From contig WRJZ01000024.1 in NCBI GenBank assembly GCA_009778325.1, positions 1-32,985 on the forward strand: a stretch of DNA of 32,985 bases. Reading direction: 5' to 3'. A program made the translations under genes and the position numbers. The stretch is from Candidatus Endomicrobium neocapritermitis. GTDB taxonomy: Bacteria > Elusimicrobiota > Endomicrobiia > Endomicrobiales > Endomicrobiaceae. Positions 25,226 to 32,985 of this stretch are shown in pieces (the first letter of the stretch is position 1; each line of letters opens with the position of its first letter). The notes below the pieces were generated by a model. That model was not told the DNA's origin. It did not search any database and saw only the letters and a list, made by a program, of their open reading frames with translations.

Positions 25226-26302
25226 TCATTTTCTGTTTTTATTTTTCTGCTTTACTTCATTCTTAAGCTTTTTCATCTGCTCCTTGCTGCCGAACATGCT
25301 TTTAACTTTGGCATGTTCGATTTCTTTTGAACTTAAACCTTTGTAAGACAGCTCTTTGCGCAGTTTAAGATAATTTTCAAAACGTTTTTCCGAAACCGCG
25401 CCGTTTTTTATGGCTTGGCTAACAACGCATCCGGGCTCGGCTTTATGCGAACAGTTGCTGAACTTACACTGCAAAGCAAGCTTTTCAATGTCCGCAAAAG
25501 ATTTTGAGAAATCAGCCGCGTCAAGCTGCAGCTCTTTCATTCCCGGCGTATCTATCACAATTCCGCCTTCAGGCAAAAGCAGAAGCTGCCTGAAAGTGGT
25601 TGTATGCCTGCCTTTGCCGTCTTCACATATATCGGCAACGGCTAAAAGTTCTTTTCCAATCAATATATTTATAATCGTTGATTTTCCTACGCCCGATGAG
25701 CCTATAAAAGAAGCTGTTTTGCCTTTCGGGAGCAAATCTTTTATTTTTTGTATGCTGTTTTCGTCTTTTTTTGATGTTACAAGCACATTGCATCCGCCGC
25801 TTACGGCAAAAGTTTCCGAAAGTTTTAATTCAATGTCATCGCATAAATCGGATTTTGTAAGAATTACAACGGGCGTTCCTCCGCTTTCCCAGGCTATTGA
25901 AAGGTAGCGCTCCAAACGGCGGAGATTATAATCTTCATTTAACGCCATACATATAAATATGATATCCACATTAGAAGCAATAACCTGCGATTCAACGGCC
26001 GTACCCGCAGCTTTTCTGACAATCGCGGTTTTGCGCTGCAAAACATTATGTATTACGGCGTTTCCGCTTGTATTGGCGTCAATCATTACCCAGTCGCCGA
26101 CAACCGGATAAACGGTATTATCTTGCGCGTCAAACGAAAATTTGCCGGATACGGAGCCTATTATCATTCCGTTTCGCGTCATGATTTTGTAAAGGCTGCC
26201 GTGCTGCTGGCAAACTCTGGCAATTTCAAGCTCAGGGTAAGCCAGAGATTTGTTTATAAACTCTGCCGTAAGCCCGTATGATTCTAAATTTACCTGTTCC
26301 AT
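25226..26302 (-). CDS. rsgA: ribosome small-subunit-dependent GTPase RsgA
   Basis: This circularly permuted GTPase checks and matures the 30S subunit. With the ATG at 26302 it has 358 residues: an N-terminal OB-fold (about 30-100), G4 TKSD (149-152), G1 GSSGVGKST (201-209), G3 DTPG (251-254) in the permuted order, then a zinc-binding segment C279, C284, H286, C292 (CKFSNCSHKAEPGC) and a basic C-terminus. The frame is open 20 codons further (TTG at 26362), but a TATAAT at 26348-26353 lies inside that extension, so the internal ATG is preferred. The Shine-Dalgarno is weak (GGGA next to the ATG). It is transcribed convergently with the small membrane proteins. Confidence 0.93.
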   Translation of the reverse strand: MEQVNLESYGLTAEFINKSLAYPELEIARVCQQHGSLYKIMTRNGMIIGSVSGKFSFDAQDNTVYPVVGDWVMIDANTSGNAVIHNVLQRKTAIVRKAAGTAVESQVIASNVDIIFICMALNEDYNLRRLERYLSIAWESGGTPVVILTKSDLCDDIELKLSETFAVSGGCNVLVTSKKDENSIQKIKDLLPKGKTASFIGSSGVGKSTIINILIGKELLAVADICEDGKGRHTTTFRQLLLLPEGGIVIDTPGMKELQLDAADFSKSFADIEKLALQCKFSNCSHKAEPGCVVSQAIKNGAVSEKRFENYLKLRKELSYKGLSSKEIEHAKVKSMFGSKEQMKKLKNEVKQKNKNRK

Positions 26303-26347
26303 TCCCGAGATTTTAACAATTAATAAAAATGAAAACAATAAAATTTT

Positions 26348-26353
26348 ATTATA
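26348..26353 (-). promoter_or_regulatory. -10 box of rsgA
   Basis: Perfect TATAAT on the minus strand, about 46 nt from the chosen ATG. The upstream hexamer at 17 nt is only T-rich. Confidence 0.4.
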
Positions 26354-26414
26354 ATATTGCACTCCGAAATAAAAAAGATGTGATACTTTTTATGGTTGCG
26401 CATAGTATTGGTAG

Positions 26415-26527
26415 AAAGGCAGAGTGAAGAGTGGAGAGTGAAAAGTGAAGATAATGAGCGCTTCGCGCGGATATTCAGTGTCGTTGCCGTATCTTCACTC
26501 TCCACTTTTCACTCTTCACTCTGCAGT
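26415..26527. repeat. family A element A12 (7-bp units GAGTGAA)
   Basis: Heptads GAGTGAA, GAGTGGA, GAGTGAA and AAGTGAA in exact register; the right arm carries their complements (TTCACTC, TCCACTT, TTCACTC). The core is reduced to GTGTCGTTGCCGTATC, preceded by a small GAGCGCTTCGCGC hairpin. The left end is AAAGGC and the right end CTGCAGTT, followed by the AAAAAAGGAG Shine-Dalgarno of the next gene. Confidence 0.85.
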
Positions 26528-26544
26528 TAAAAAAGGAGATAAGA

Positions 26545-29500
26545 ATGAAAAAGAAACTTAGTTTCAAGATTCTAGCATGTTTAATTGCCGTTGTTATGTT
26601 TTCGGGGCCGGTTTTTGCCCAAAGCGGTTTTCAATCATTAAAAAGGGGCGGTTCTTCGCAAAACGATGAAATTGCTGTAATGCCAATGCCTATGCCAAGA
26701 CCTGTTCCGGTACCGCGCATAGTGGTTTCGCCGGATAGAAAACCCATAAATTTGCAGGATTTAAAAATTGACGTTGAAATTATCGGAAATCTCGCGATGA
26801 CTACTTATGAAATGGTTTTTCATAATCCGAACCAGATGGTTATGGAGGGCGAATTTGAGTTTCCTTTAACCGAAAACCAAAATGTTTCCGCCATAGCTTT
26901 GGATATTAACGGAAAAATGAGAGACGGCGTTGTTGTGGAAAAACAAAAAGCAAGGGAAGCTTTTGAAGCGATTGTCCGCCGCGGCGTTGATCCTGCTTTG
27001 GTAGAAAAAACTTCCGATAATCAGTTTAAAATGAGAATATATCCTTTTAGTCCCAACGGCACGCGCAGAATAAGAGTTACCATAGAAGAACCTCTTATAA
27101 CCAGAGACAATAACTATATTTATAATCTTCCTTTAAGGTTTAACCAGCAGGTTAACTTTGATTTAAACGTTGAAATCCCTGCAAATGCGGTTGCTTCAAT
27201 GCCAAAGACAGATACGGATCTGTCTAAATTCGCTTTCAGCAAAATTAATAATGTTTTTAAAGCTTCTTTTTCACAAAGAAATTATTTATTGGATAACCAG
27301 ATTTCTTTTACTCTGCCAAAGCTGAAAGAAGAGCCTGTTTTTATGCATAAGGACAATAATGAAACTTATTTTTATTCCGACATAAACATTCAGCCTTCTT
27401 CAAAAGATAAAACTCTTCCGAAAAGAATAGCGGTTGTCTGGGATACTTCGCTTTCTTCTTCAAAGCGTAACCTTGCCGCAGAAATCGCACTGCTGGACGC
27501 TTATTTTAAAAATTTTTCCAACGTCGATGTGGCATTCGCCACATTTAATATAAAGACCGACATAAACAAGAGCTTTACTGTTAAGAACGGCAACTGGGAC
27601 GCTCTTAGAAAAGAGATCGAAGAACTCATTTATGACGGAGCCACGCGTTTTGATAAGCTAAATCTCAACAGTTTAAAAGTTGATGAAATATTATTGTTTA
27701 CAGACGGCGTCAGCACTTTCGGAAACACGCAGATAGAAGAAAGCAACACGCCGGTATTTGTAATCACATCCTCTCCGGAGTTTAACCGCGGAGGACTTAT
27801 GAATGCAGCGGTTAAAAGCGGGGGAAGTTTTATAAACCTTAACGCCGTCACCGCAAAAGAAGCGTTAACGCTTTTAACAAAACAGAATCTTAAACTTATC
27901 GCTTACGAATTCGATAAAAATAAATTCAGGGATATTTATCCCAAACCCGGCGTTGACGTAGGCGAAAACTTTACTTTTGCCGGTATTTTGACCGCGCAAA
28001 GCGGCGAGATAACTTTGTCTTTCGGCTATAATAAAAAAGAGATAGTTCAAACAAAAAAAATAAATATTAAAGCTGAAGGCGACAATCCCGCCGTGGCAAG
28101 GCTTTGGGCAGTACAAAAAATAAAAGATTTGGAAATGGATTCGGAAAAAAATGAAAAAGAGATTTCAAAGCTCGGGCAGGAATATTCCGTTGTTACGGAA
28201 TTCACTTCGCTTCTTGTGCTTGAATTTGTGCAGGATTATGTGACATATAAAATAACGCCTCCGCAGGAACTTTTGGCCGAATACAACAGAATAACGGCTA
28301 ATGCCAGAAAAGGCGAAGAGCAGACAGAAAAATCAGCTCTTGATGACGCGATATCGCAGGCAAGAGAGATAAAAGAGTGGTGGAAAAGAGAGTTTGACCA
28401 AAGCAAACCGCCGAAATCTTTTGAAAAACTTAAAGGCGGCGGCGAAGTAAACCGCCTGCAGGAATCGAATGCAGCAATGGATGCCGCGCCTATGCCGTCA
28501 GTACGGCAGGAAGCATCTGTTTCAAGAGACCGCGATGCAGCGCCCAGAAGAGCTAATGCAGCTTCAAAAGTCGCAAGAAGCCGCGCAGCTTCCGCTGACT
28601 TTGCAATGGCGGATATGGCTGTTGCCGAATCGGATAAAGCGGAAGTATCAAGAGCATCAGAGCAAAAATCAGCGGCGACTATACAAATAAAAGCATGGGA
28701 TCCGCAGACTCCGTACATGAAAATATTGAAAAAATCAAATGATCAGGAAATATACAGAGATTATTTAAAGCTTAAATCCGGATATGATGACCAGCCTTCG
28801 TTCTTTTTTGATGTTACTGACGAATTTATCCACCGCAAAATGAACGATAAAGCAGTTGTAATACTTTCCAATATAGCCGAGATGAAGCTTGATAATGCGG
28901 AACTTCTGCGCACTGTCGCCAATAAACTTATGGAGCTCGGCGAATATCAGTATGCGGTTGATATGTTTGAAAAAATAGTAAAACTCAGAGGCGAGCATCC
29001 CCAGTCGTACAGGGATTTGGCTTTGGCCTATCAGGCAAACAAAGAGTATCAGAAATCTTTAGACACTTTTTACATAGTTATGACGCGCACATGGAGCAGG
29101 TTTAACAGCATTAAACAGATAGTTTTTGTGGAAATGAACAATTTGATAGCTTTAAGCCCGAAACTTGATACTTCAAAAATTAATAAAGAGCTGATATTCG
29201 CAATGCCTGTTGACATAAGAGTTGTGCTGGGGTGGAGCACTGATAATACCGATATAGACCTTCATGTAAAAGATCCGTACGGCGAAACGGCTTATTACGG
29301 CAACAGACTGACAAGAATCGGCGGAAGGGTTTCGCAGGATATTACGGACGGTTTTGGCCCTGAAGAGTTTATGCTTAGAAAAGCGGTAAACGGCGATTAT
29401 GAAATATTCACAAATAATTTCGGAGACAGAAGGCAAAGTATTTCCGGCCCCACGGTTTTGTATTTGGACATTTTTACGTTCTACGGAACTAAAAAACAGA

Positions 29501-29574
29501 CACATCAGCGCATTCTTGTAAGAACCGAAAACGTGAAAGAAAACAATATAATAGGAACGGTAAATTTTAAGTAA
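26545..29574 (+). CDS. secreted VIT-VWA-TPR-DUF2135 protein
   Basis: The 1009-residue exported protein has a signal peptide at 1-25 (VFAQ). A Met/Pro-rich linker (about 46-60) follows. A VIT domain spans about 65-185 (MVMEGEFEFPL, QKAREAFEAIVRRG, FKMRIYPFSP). A VWA-like domain starts near 293 with a MIDAS DxSxS at D300, S302, S304 (WDTSLSSS). Then come a charged helical part, an Ala/Ser/Arg-rich low-complexity stretch (about 650-710), TPR-like helices (about 770-850) and a C-terminal YfaP-like DUF2135 domain (about 895-1005, WSTDNTDIDLHVKDPYG). VIT plus VWA mediates metal-dependent protein contacts. The specific role is unknown; envelope assembly or surface interaction is plausible. A good AGGAG precedes the ATG. 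Confidence 0.85.
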   Translation: MKKKLSFKILACLIAVVMFSGPVFAQSGFQSLKRGGSSQNDEIAVMPMPMPRPVPVPRIVVSPDRKPINLQDLKIDVEIIGNLAMTTYEMVFHNPNQMVMEGEFEFPLTENQNVSAIALDINGKMRDGVVVEKQKAREAFEAIVRRGVDPALVEKTSDNQFKMRIYPFSPNGTRRIRVTIEEPLITRDNNYIYNLPLRFNQQVNFDLNVEIPANAVASMPKTDTDLSKFAFSKINNVFKASFSQRNYLLDNQISFTLPKLKEEPVFMHKDNNETYFYSDINIQPSSKDKTLPKRIAVVWDTSLSSSKRNLAAEIALLDAYFKNFSNVDVAFATFNIKTDINKSFTVKNGNWDALRKEIEELIYDGATRFDKLNLNSLKVDEILLFTDGVSTFGNTQIEESNTPVFVITSSPEFNRGGLMNAAVKSGGSFINLNAVTAKEALTLLTKQNLKLIAYEFDKNKFRDIYPKPGVDVGENFTFAGILTAQSGEITLSFGYNKKEIVQTKKINIKAEGDNPAVARLWAVQKIKDLEMDSEKNEKEISKLGQEYSVVTEFTSLLVLEFVQDYVTYKITPPQELLAEYNRITANARKGEEQTEKSALDDAISQAREIKEWWKREFDQSKPPKSFEKLKGGGEVNRLQESNAAMDAAPMPSVRQEASVSRDRDAAPRRANAASKVARSRAASADFAMADMAVAESDKAEVSRASEQKSAATIQIKAWDPQTPYMKILKKSNDQEIYRDYLKLKSGYDDQPSFFFDVTDEFIHRKMNDKAVVILSNIAEMKLDNAELLRTVANKLMELGEYQYAVDMFEKIVKLRGEHPQSYRDLALAYQANKEYQKSLDTFYIVMTRTWSRFNSIKQIVFVEMNNLIALSPKLDTSKINKELIFAMPVDIRVVLGWSTDNTDIDLHVKDPYGETAYYGNRLTRIGGRVSQDITDGFGPEEFMLRKAVNGDYEIFTNNFGDRRQSISGPTVLYLDIFTFYGTKKQTHQRILVRTENVKENNIIGTVNFK

Positions 29575-29714
29575 AGAGACAGAGATACAAAATGTATGGC
29601 TTTTTTAATCATATTTACTTATATTTAAAAGTAGACCTTCCGATTTGGATGAGATAAACTTAAATAGTATCTAATCTAATGAAATCGACTCGAAAGAATT
29701 TAGGAGGATCGTTT

Positions 29715-30659
29715 ATGAAACTGCTAAAAAGGAAAGGCTTAATCATTGCTCTGCTTGGGATATTGCTGGTTTTTGCAATACCATTAGGTATCAATGTTGC
29801 CCACAGAGTCACCCAAGATAGGCTCAAGGCGGCTCTGAATGCTGAACAGGCAAAAGCATACTTTATGATTTTTGAAGACTTTGATAGGCATAGACAAACC
29901 GAGTATATTACCAATAAGTATATTGCTGTAGATCTAACGAATGTAAAACTTCCGGATACCGCGCCGCTAATTGCGCTTATGCAAAATTATTGTGATAGGC
30001 ATGGCCTTACACTCTTCCTGGATACATCTGCAGAATTGATAAAAAAGGGATATATTTATACTACTTCAAATGGTTCACGTTTTGTTAACGTCTCGTTCTT
30101 CAAATTCGTAGATACGGAGCTAACTCAAGATACTCTTGTTACATTGGTATCAATGTGGAGTGGATATGCTGATATGTCAGGAATTTATACAGCCAAACGC
30201 ACGAATAATATGTGGGAAATTACAGGTGGGCAGGCGGCTCTGAATGCTGAACAGGCAAAAGCATACTTTATGATTTTTGAAGACTTTTATAGAAGGGGAG
30301 GGGGACGGGTTGCGGTAGATTTAACAAATGTAAAACTTCCGGATACCGCGCTGTTAATTAAGCTTATGCAAAATCATTTTGATCGGTATGGCGGTACACT
30401 CTTGCTGGATACCTTTGAAGGATTGGTGGAAAAGGGATATATTATTGCAGATAGAGCTACTATAAATGGTTCACGTTTTGTTAACGTCTCGTTCTTCAAA
30501 TTCGTAGATACGGAGCTAACTCAAGATACTCTTGTTACATGGTCGTCAATGCGCAGTAGCTATGCTGAGAAGTCAGGAACTTATACAGTCAAACGCACGA
30601 ATAATGTGTGGGAAATTACAAATAGTAACCCGGTGGGCAGGGTATTAATAATAGATTAA
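29715..30659 (+). CDS. membrane-anchored protein with tandem duplicated domain, unknown function
   Basis: Not recognised. With ATG at 29715, seven nt after AGGAGG, it has 314 residues: one N-terminal helix (about 8-29, LIIALLGILLVFAIPLGINV) and two copies of a domain of about 135 residues, each beginning ALNAEQAKAYFMIFEDF and ending TNN(M/V)WEIT. The copies share blocks identical at nucleotide level but differ strongly between the blocks. The fold looks alpha/beta: VDLTNVKLPDTA(P/L)LI, LFLDT and SRFVNVSFFKFVDT. It is probably anchored in the inner membrane, facing the periplasm, or a lipid-free exported protein. A longer frame from 29679 has no ribosome-binding site. It ends 23 nt from the convergent carbonic anhydrase gene. 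Confidence 0.7.
   Translation: MKLLKRKGLIIALLGILLVFAIPLGINVAHRVTQDRLKAALNAEQAKAYFMIFEDFDRHRQTEYITNKYIAVDLTNVKLPDTAPLIALMQNYCDRHGLTLFLDTSAELIKKGYIYTTSNGSRFVNVSFFKFVDTELTQDTLVTLVSMWSGYADMSGIYTAKRTNNMWEITGGQAALNAEQAKAYFMIFEDFYRRGGGRVAVDLTNVKLPDTALLIKLMQNHFDRYGGTLLLDTFEGLVEKGYIIADRATINGSRFVNVSFFKFVDTELTQDTLVTWSSMRSSYAEKSGTYTVKRTNNVWEITNSNPVGRVLIID
29827..30624 (+). repeat. intragenic tandem duplication, two copies offset by 396-405 nt
   Basis: Copy 1 starts at 29827 and copy 2 at 30232. A 56-nt block is identical (29827-29882 and 30232-30287), and a 77-nt block is identical (30068-30144 and 30464-30540). The offset changes from 405 to 396 because copy 2 has a net loss of three codons. Between the blocks the copies differ at many positions. 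Confidence 0.9.
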
Positions 30660-30682
30660 TAGATTGTAATTTGTAATTAATT

Positions 30683-31336
30683 CTATTCCATAAAAACAAC
30701 TTTCCCTCTCTGCATATTGTACATTCCGCCGACAATCATTATTTTGCCTTTATCTTCCAGCTCTTTAAGTATCTGACTTCTCTCGCGGATTTCGCGGATA
30801 GAATGTTTTACGTTTTCTACGCTTACGTTTTTTACAAAGTCAGGGTTATCTGAAGTTTTTTCGCCTTCATAATGTTTTGACACTGCGCATACCGAAGGTT
30901 TTATTTTTGCAAGAAGGTTTGTCATGTGCCCGAGTTTTACGTCATCTATTGAAGATTGTATTGCTCCGCAGTGCTCATGCCCCAATACGAGCACGAGCTT
31001 TGCCGTAGACTTTTTACACGCAAACTCAAAACTGCCTAAAATATCGTTATTTATGATGTTGCCGGCTATGCGCGCCACAAACATTTCTCCTATGCCCCTG
31101 TGAAAAATATCTTCAACCGGAAGACGCGAATCCAGACAGGACAAAACCGCCGCGATAGGTTTTTGCCCGAGCGCCGCGCCTCTGACTCTTTTGGAGTTAT
31201 TTCTCACGGTTAAATTATCGTTAACAAAATCTTCATTGCCTTTTTTAAGTATTTCAAGCACTTCGCCCGGGGTAAGCTTTGCTCTTGCTTCAAGCGGCAA
31301 ATCCGAACTGTCCAAAATGCGTTTTGTTTTTTCCAT
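30683..31336 (-). CDS. beta-class carbonic anhydrase
   Basis: It interconverts CO2 and bicarbonate with a zinc ion. The 217-residue protein (ATG at 31336, GGAG seven nt upstream) has the beta-CA ligands C67 with the D69/R71 pair (SCLDSR), H120 and C123 (GHEHCGAI), and FVARIAGN upstream. No signal peptide is present, so it is cytoplasmic, where it could supply bicarbonate for carboxylations. The frame is open 20 codons further to 31396, but those codons are element B2 sequence and have no ribosome-binding site. The gene is convergent with the duplicated-domain gene. Confidence 0.92.
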   Translation of the reverse strand: MEKTKRILDSSDLPLEARAKLTPGEVLEILKKGNEDFVNDNLTVRNNSKRVRGAALGQKPIAAVLSCLDSRLPVEDIFHRGIGEMFVARIAGNIINNDILGSFEFACKKSTAKLVLVLGHEHCGAIQSSIDDVKLGHMTNLLAKIKPSVCAVSKHYEGEKTSDNPDFVKNVSVENVKHSIREIRERSQILKELEDKGKIMIVGGMYNMQRGKVVFME

Positions 31337-31376
31337 TGTTAACTCCAAAATAAATTTATTAGGTTTTTTCGGCAGT

Positions 31377-31466
31377 GTCATTGCGAGGAAGGACAAAGTC
31401 CTGACGCGGCAATCCAGTGTCGTAAATCTCTAGATTGCTTCAGAGGCTTCGCCCCCTCGCAATGAC
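31377..31466. repeat. family B hairpin element B2
   Basis: Outer arms GTCATTGCGAGG (31377-31388) and CCTCGCAATGAC (31455-31466) enclose smaller stems such as GGAC/GTCC. On the minus strand the flank beyond the arm, up to about 31491, reads GGGTGTCTCGAAAGAACC then TTTGTCATTGCG, matching GGGTTGCTTGAAAAACCC then TTTGTCATTGCG of B1. The flank forms the 3' end of the neighbouring membrane-protein gene. Confidence 0.8.
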
Positions 31467-31470
31467 AAAA

Positions 31471-32853
31471 TCATGGTTCTTTCGAGACACCCAATTCGTC
31501 ATTCGTAATTGCCTTTTTTTCGCCGTGCAAAAGCTCTCTTACAACTTTAGTTTTTTCTTTTATTTTTCGGTCTGTCAAATCGTAAGCAAGGTCGTATCCG
31601 TATTTATTCTTCTCCAAAGCTTCTTCGGCTTGTTTGAGGTATGTAAGTTTCAGAATCAAATCGTCTTCCATGTCGGTTTTCAAAAACCAGCCATACACTT
31701 CCGCAAGCCCTTCATTGCCAAGCATTGCCGCCGTAATTTTATCAGGGTTTACCCACATATACTTTCTCACATAACTGTTTACCGCTGAAAAAACAAAAAA
31801 TAAACCTAAAACCAAAACCGCAATCCACTTTTTTTTGCCGCCCAAATAAGGGAACGCGTATATCTCAAGAAAAGCGAAAAGCGCGAAGAAAACGCCTATA
31901 GAACCCATATACATATAACGCAGGCTCATCACTTCTGTTTTATCTATCAGAATAAGTCCCGGCAGCAGAAATATAATAAAAAACGCGGGCGCTAAAATGA
32001 AAATTCTGTTTTTTCTGTACGCAAAAAAGCATACTGCCGCATATGACGCCAAAACGCCGAACTGCCATAAGTAGCGCAGCGGATCCTGCATGAACGGCGG
32101 CAAAGGCAGCGAATAAATAATGTCAAAAAACGGCGGAACAAAACAATAAACTATATAGTAAGCCATCAAAGAAGGTATCTTGTACAAAGAAGCCCAGCCA
32201 AACAGATTCAGTGAAAAAAACAGGCCGCTGTCAACAGACCGAAGAACGTATAAATTTACAGCTGCCGCAATAAAAACGATTACTGCGAAAGGAAGCATTT
32301 TAAAAAAAACTTTTTTCACGGGCTGCCTGTTATTTTTCGCAAATTCATAAACAGCCAGTAATACCGGCAAAACTATTAATGTCGGCCAAAAGAAAACCCC
32401 GATAAAAAATAAAAAAGCGGCCAAAGCTATAAAATGTTTGTCCTGATTATGTTTCAGACCGGAAGAGTCAGCCAGCATATAAAATAAAAAAGAAGACAAA
32501 GCAAAAAAACCGGTAAAAAGATGCCCCCTTGCGGCTATTTCGTTTACGGCATTGCTGCCTACAGGGGCGACAGCAAAGAATAATGCCGTTAAAAAAGCCG
32601 CGCGGTAAGATTTTGAAAGCATTAAAATTACCATATAGCACAATAAAACATTAAAAACGTGAATTATATCGCTGAAAAGATGAGATACATGCGGGTTGAA
32701 AGGCTCAGCCAAGTTAAGAAAATAATTAACTGAATATTCATTGTTTACTGCTAAGGCATAATCGTTTTTATAATTTCCGAAATACACCGCTGCCGTAATT
32801 ACGGCAAGAATTAAAAAATGGAAAATAATTTTGTTGTTTTTAAAAAAGTTCAT
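31471..32853 (-). CDS. polytopic membrane protein, GT-C glycosyltransferase-like (TMTC/PMT type)
   Basis: The 460-residue inner-membrane protein has about ten hydrophobic helices and a short soluble C-terminus. An early loop (GNYKNDYALAVNN, about residues 26-38) and FFAVAPVGSNAVNEIAARGHLFTGFFAL near residue 95 resemble the DD loop and the HPVxxEAVxWI-x-RxxLL segment of TMTC/DUF1736-type and related GT-C transferases, which use lipid-linked sugars. The usual acidic pair is N-D here. The role is thus a possible protein or lipid glycosyl transfer, moderately supported. AAAGGA precedes the ATG. The last 13 residues (AITNDEL then GVSKEP) are encoded by repeat sequence, so the native C-terminus has been replaced. 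Confidence 0.65.
   Translation of the reverse strand: MNFFKNNKIIFHFLILAVITAAVYFGNYKNDYALAVNNEYSVNYFLNLAEPFNPHVSHLFSDIIHVFNVLLCYMVILMLSKSYRAAFLTALFFAVAPVGSNAVNEIAARGHLFTGFFALSSFLFYMLADSSGLKHNQDKHFIALAAFLFFIGVFFWPTLIVLPVLLAVYEFAKNNRQPVKKVFFKMLPFAVIVFIAAAVNLYVLRSVDSGLFFSLNLFGWASLYKIPSLMAYYIVYCFVPPFFDIIYSLPLPPFMQDPLRYLWQFGVLASYAAVCFFAYRKNRIFILAPAFFIIFLLPGLILIDKTEVMSLRYMYMGSIGVFFALFAFLEIYAFPYLGGKKKWIAVLVLGLFFVFSAVNSYVRKYMWVNPDKITAAMLGNEGLAEVYGWFLKTDMEDDLILKLTYLKQAEEALEKNKYGYDLAYDLTDRKIKEKTKVVRELLHGEKKAITNDELGVSKEP
31491..31513. repeat. family A fragment A13 inside the 3' end of the membrane-protein gene
   Basis: Read on the minus strand, GGCAATTACGAATGACGAAT is the end of an A1/A5/A9-type element. 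It is in frame with the membrane-protein gene and encodes AITNDEL. It directly adjoins the flank of B2, so two repeat families meet at this point. Confidence 0.75.
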
Positions 32854-32865
32854 TTAAAATCCTTT

Positions 32866-32985
32866 AACGGCAGATGATTGGAAGTTCAGCAGCTCGGAAG
32901 CTCGGCAACGACAAAAACAGCGGCAATCCATTACCTTCTGTTAACTGCGTTCACAGTCCGTTCTTGTCTTTGCCGTTGCCGAGCT
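32866..32985. repeat. family A element A14 (8-bp units), truncated by window end
   Basis: AACGGC, octads GATGATTG, GAAGTTCA, GCAGCTCG and GAAGCTCG, then GGCAACGACAAAAAC. The core half TTCTTGTCTTTGCCGTTGCCGAGCT lies at the edge, so the right arm is just beginning. The interior is longer than in A10. The AACGGC end lies directly upstream of the ribosome-binding site of the membrane-protein gene. Confidence 0.78.

Noticed and set aside
29827-30624. Diversity-generating retroelement target
   Set aside because: No reverse transcriptase or template repeat in the window, and the differences are not confined to adenine positions.
30660-30682. Additional family A element between the convergent genes
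   Set aside because: TGTAATTTGTAATTAATTC resembles an AATTACG-type arm, but it is too short and has neither the core nor an AACGGC end.

Overview
The window reads as chromosome of an AT-rich, Gram-negative, probably fermentative bacterium. Gram-negative is supported by an autotransporter with an outer-membrane barrel and several secreted proteins with Sec signal peptides. The gene content (NADP-type glutamate dehydrogenase, LDH/MDH-fold dehydrogenases, direct-sulfhydrylation methionine genes, POMP-like autotransporter) would fit an Elusimicrobiota/Endomicrobium-like organism. That placement is an impression, not something the sequence proves. No tRNA, rRNA, CRISPR array, prophage or transposase gene was recognised.

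Layout. Positions 1-5790 (minus strand): a secreted clan GH-A glycosidase that runs off the left edge, then a beta-helix autotransporter. Positions 6025-9522 (minus): a compact cluster metX, metW, thiM, nadA (homoserine activation, MetW, thiazole salvage, quinolinate synthesis). Positions 9668-13068 (minus): an AAA/DUF4143 ATPase, a cytidylate-kinase-like protein and a MATE transporter. Positions 13180-15970 (minus): metY, an IscR/CymR-like Rrf2 regulator and cysK, a sulfur-assimilation group that complements metX. Positions 16539-20043 (minus): a tandem LDH-like/MDH-like pair and gdhA, which balance NAD(P)H and fix ammonium. Positions 20291-25126 (plus): dnaE followed by three small membrane proteins of unknown function. 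Then come rsgA (minus), a large VIT/VWA/TPR/DUF2135 secreted protein (plus), an anchored protein with an internal tandem duplication (plus), a beta-carbonic anhydrase (minus) and a GT-C-like polytopic membrane protein (minus).

The most unusual content lies between the genes. Fourteen intergenic loci, called family A here (A1-A14), are long imperfect hairpins with one architecture. The outer ends resemble AACGGC and GCCGTT. The arms are built from several near-tandem copies of a 7-bp or 8-bp unit. The inner core is asymmetric and resembles GGTCGTTTTGTCTTTG followed by GCCGTTG. The core and ends are shared, but the arm unit differs completely between loci, so these look like modular elements with exchangeable or resynthesised arms. 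They abut stop codons on one side and ribosome-binding sites on the other. One fragment has become the C-terminal codons of a membrane protein. A second hairpin family (B, GTCATTGCG-type ends) occurs twice, and a GTCATTCCGG-type fragment occurs once.

Three tightly packed junctions, which overlap by 8-13 bp (metX/metW, thiM/nadA, MATE/kinase), and the 17-bp junction Rrf2/cysK are free of elements. Several reading frames appear extended only because a neighbouring repeat is open; the starts given here are corrected by Shine-Dalgarno position.
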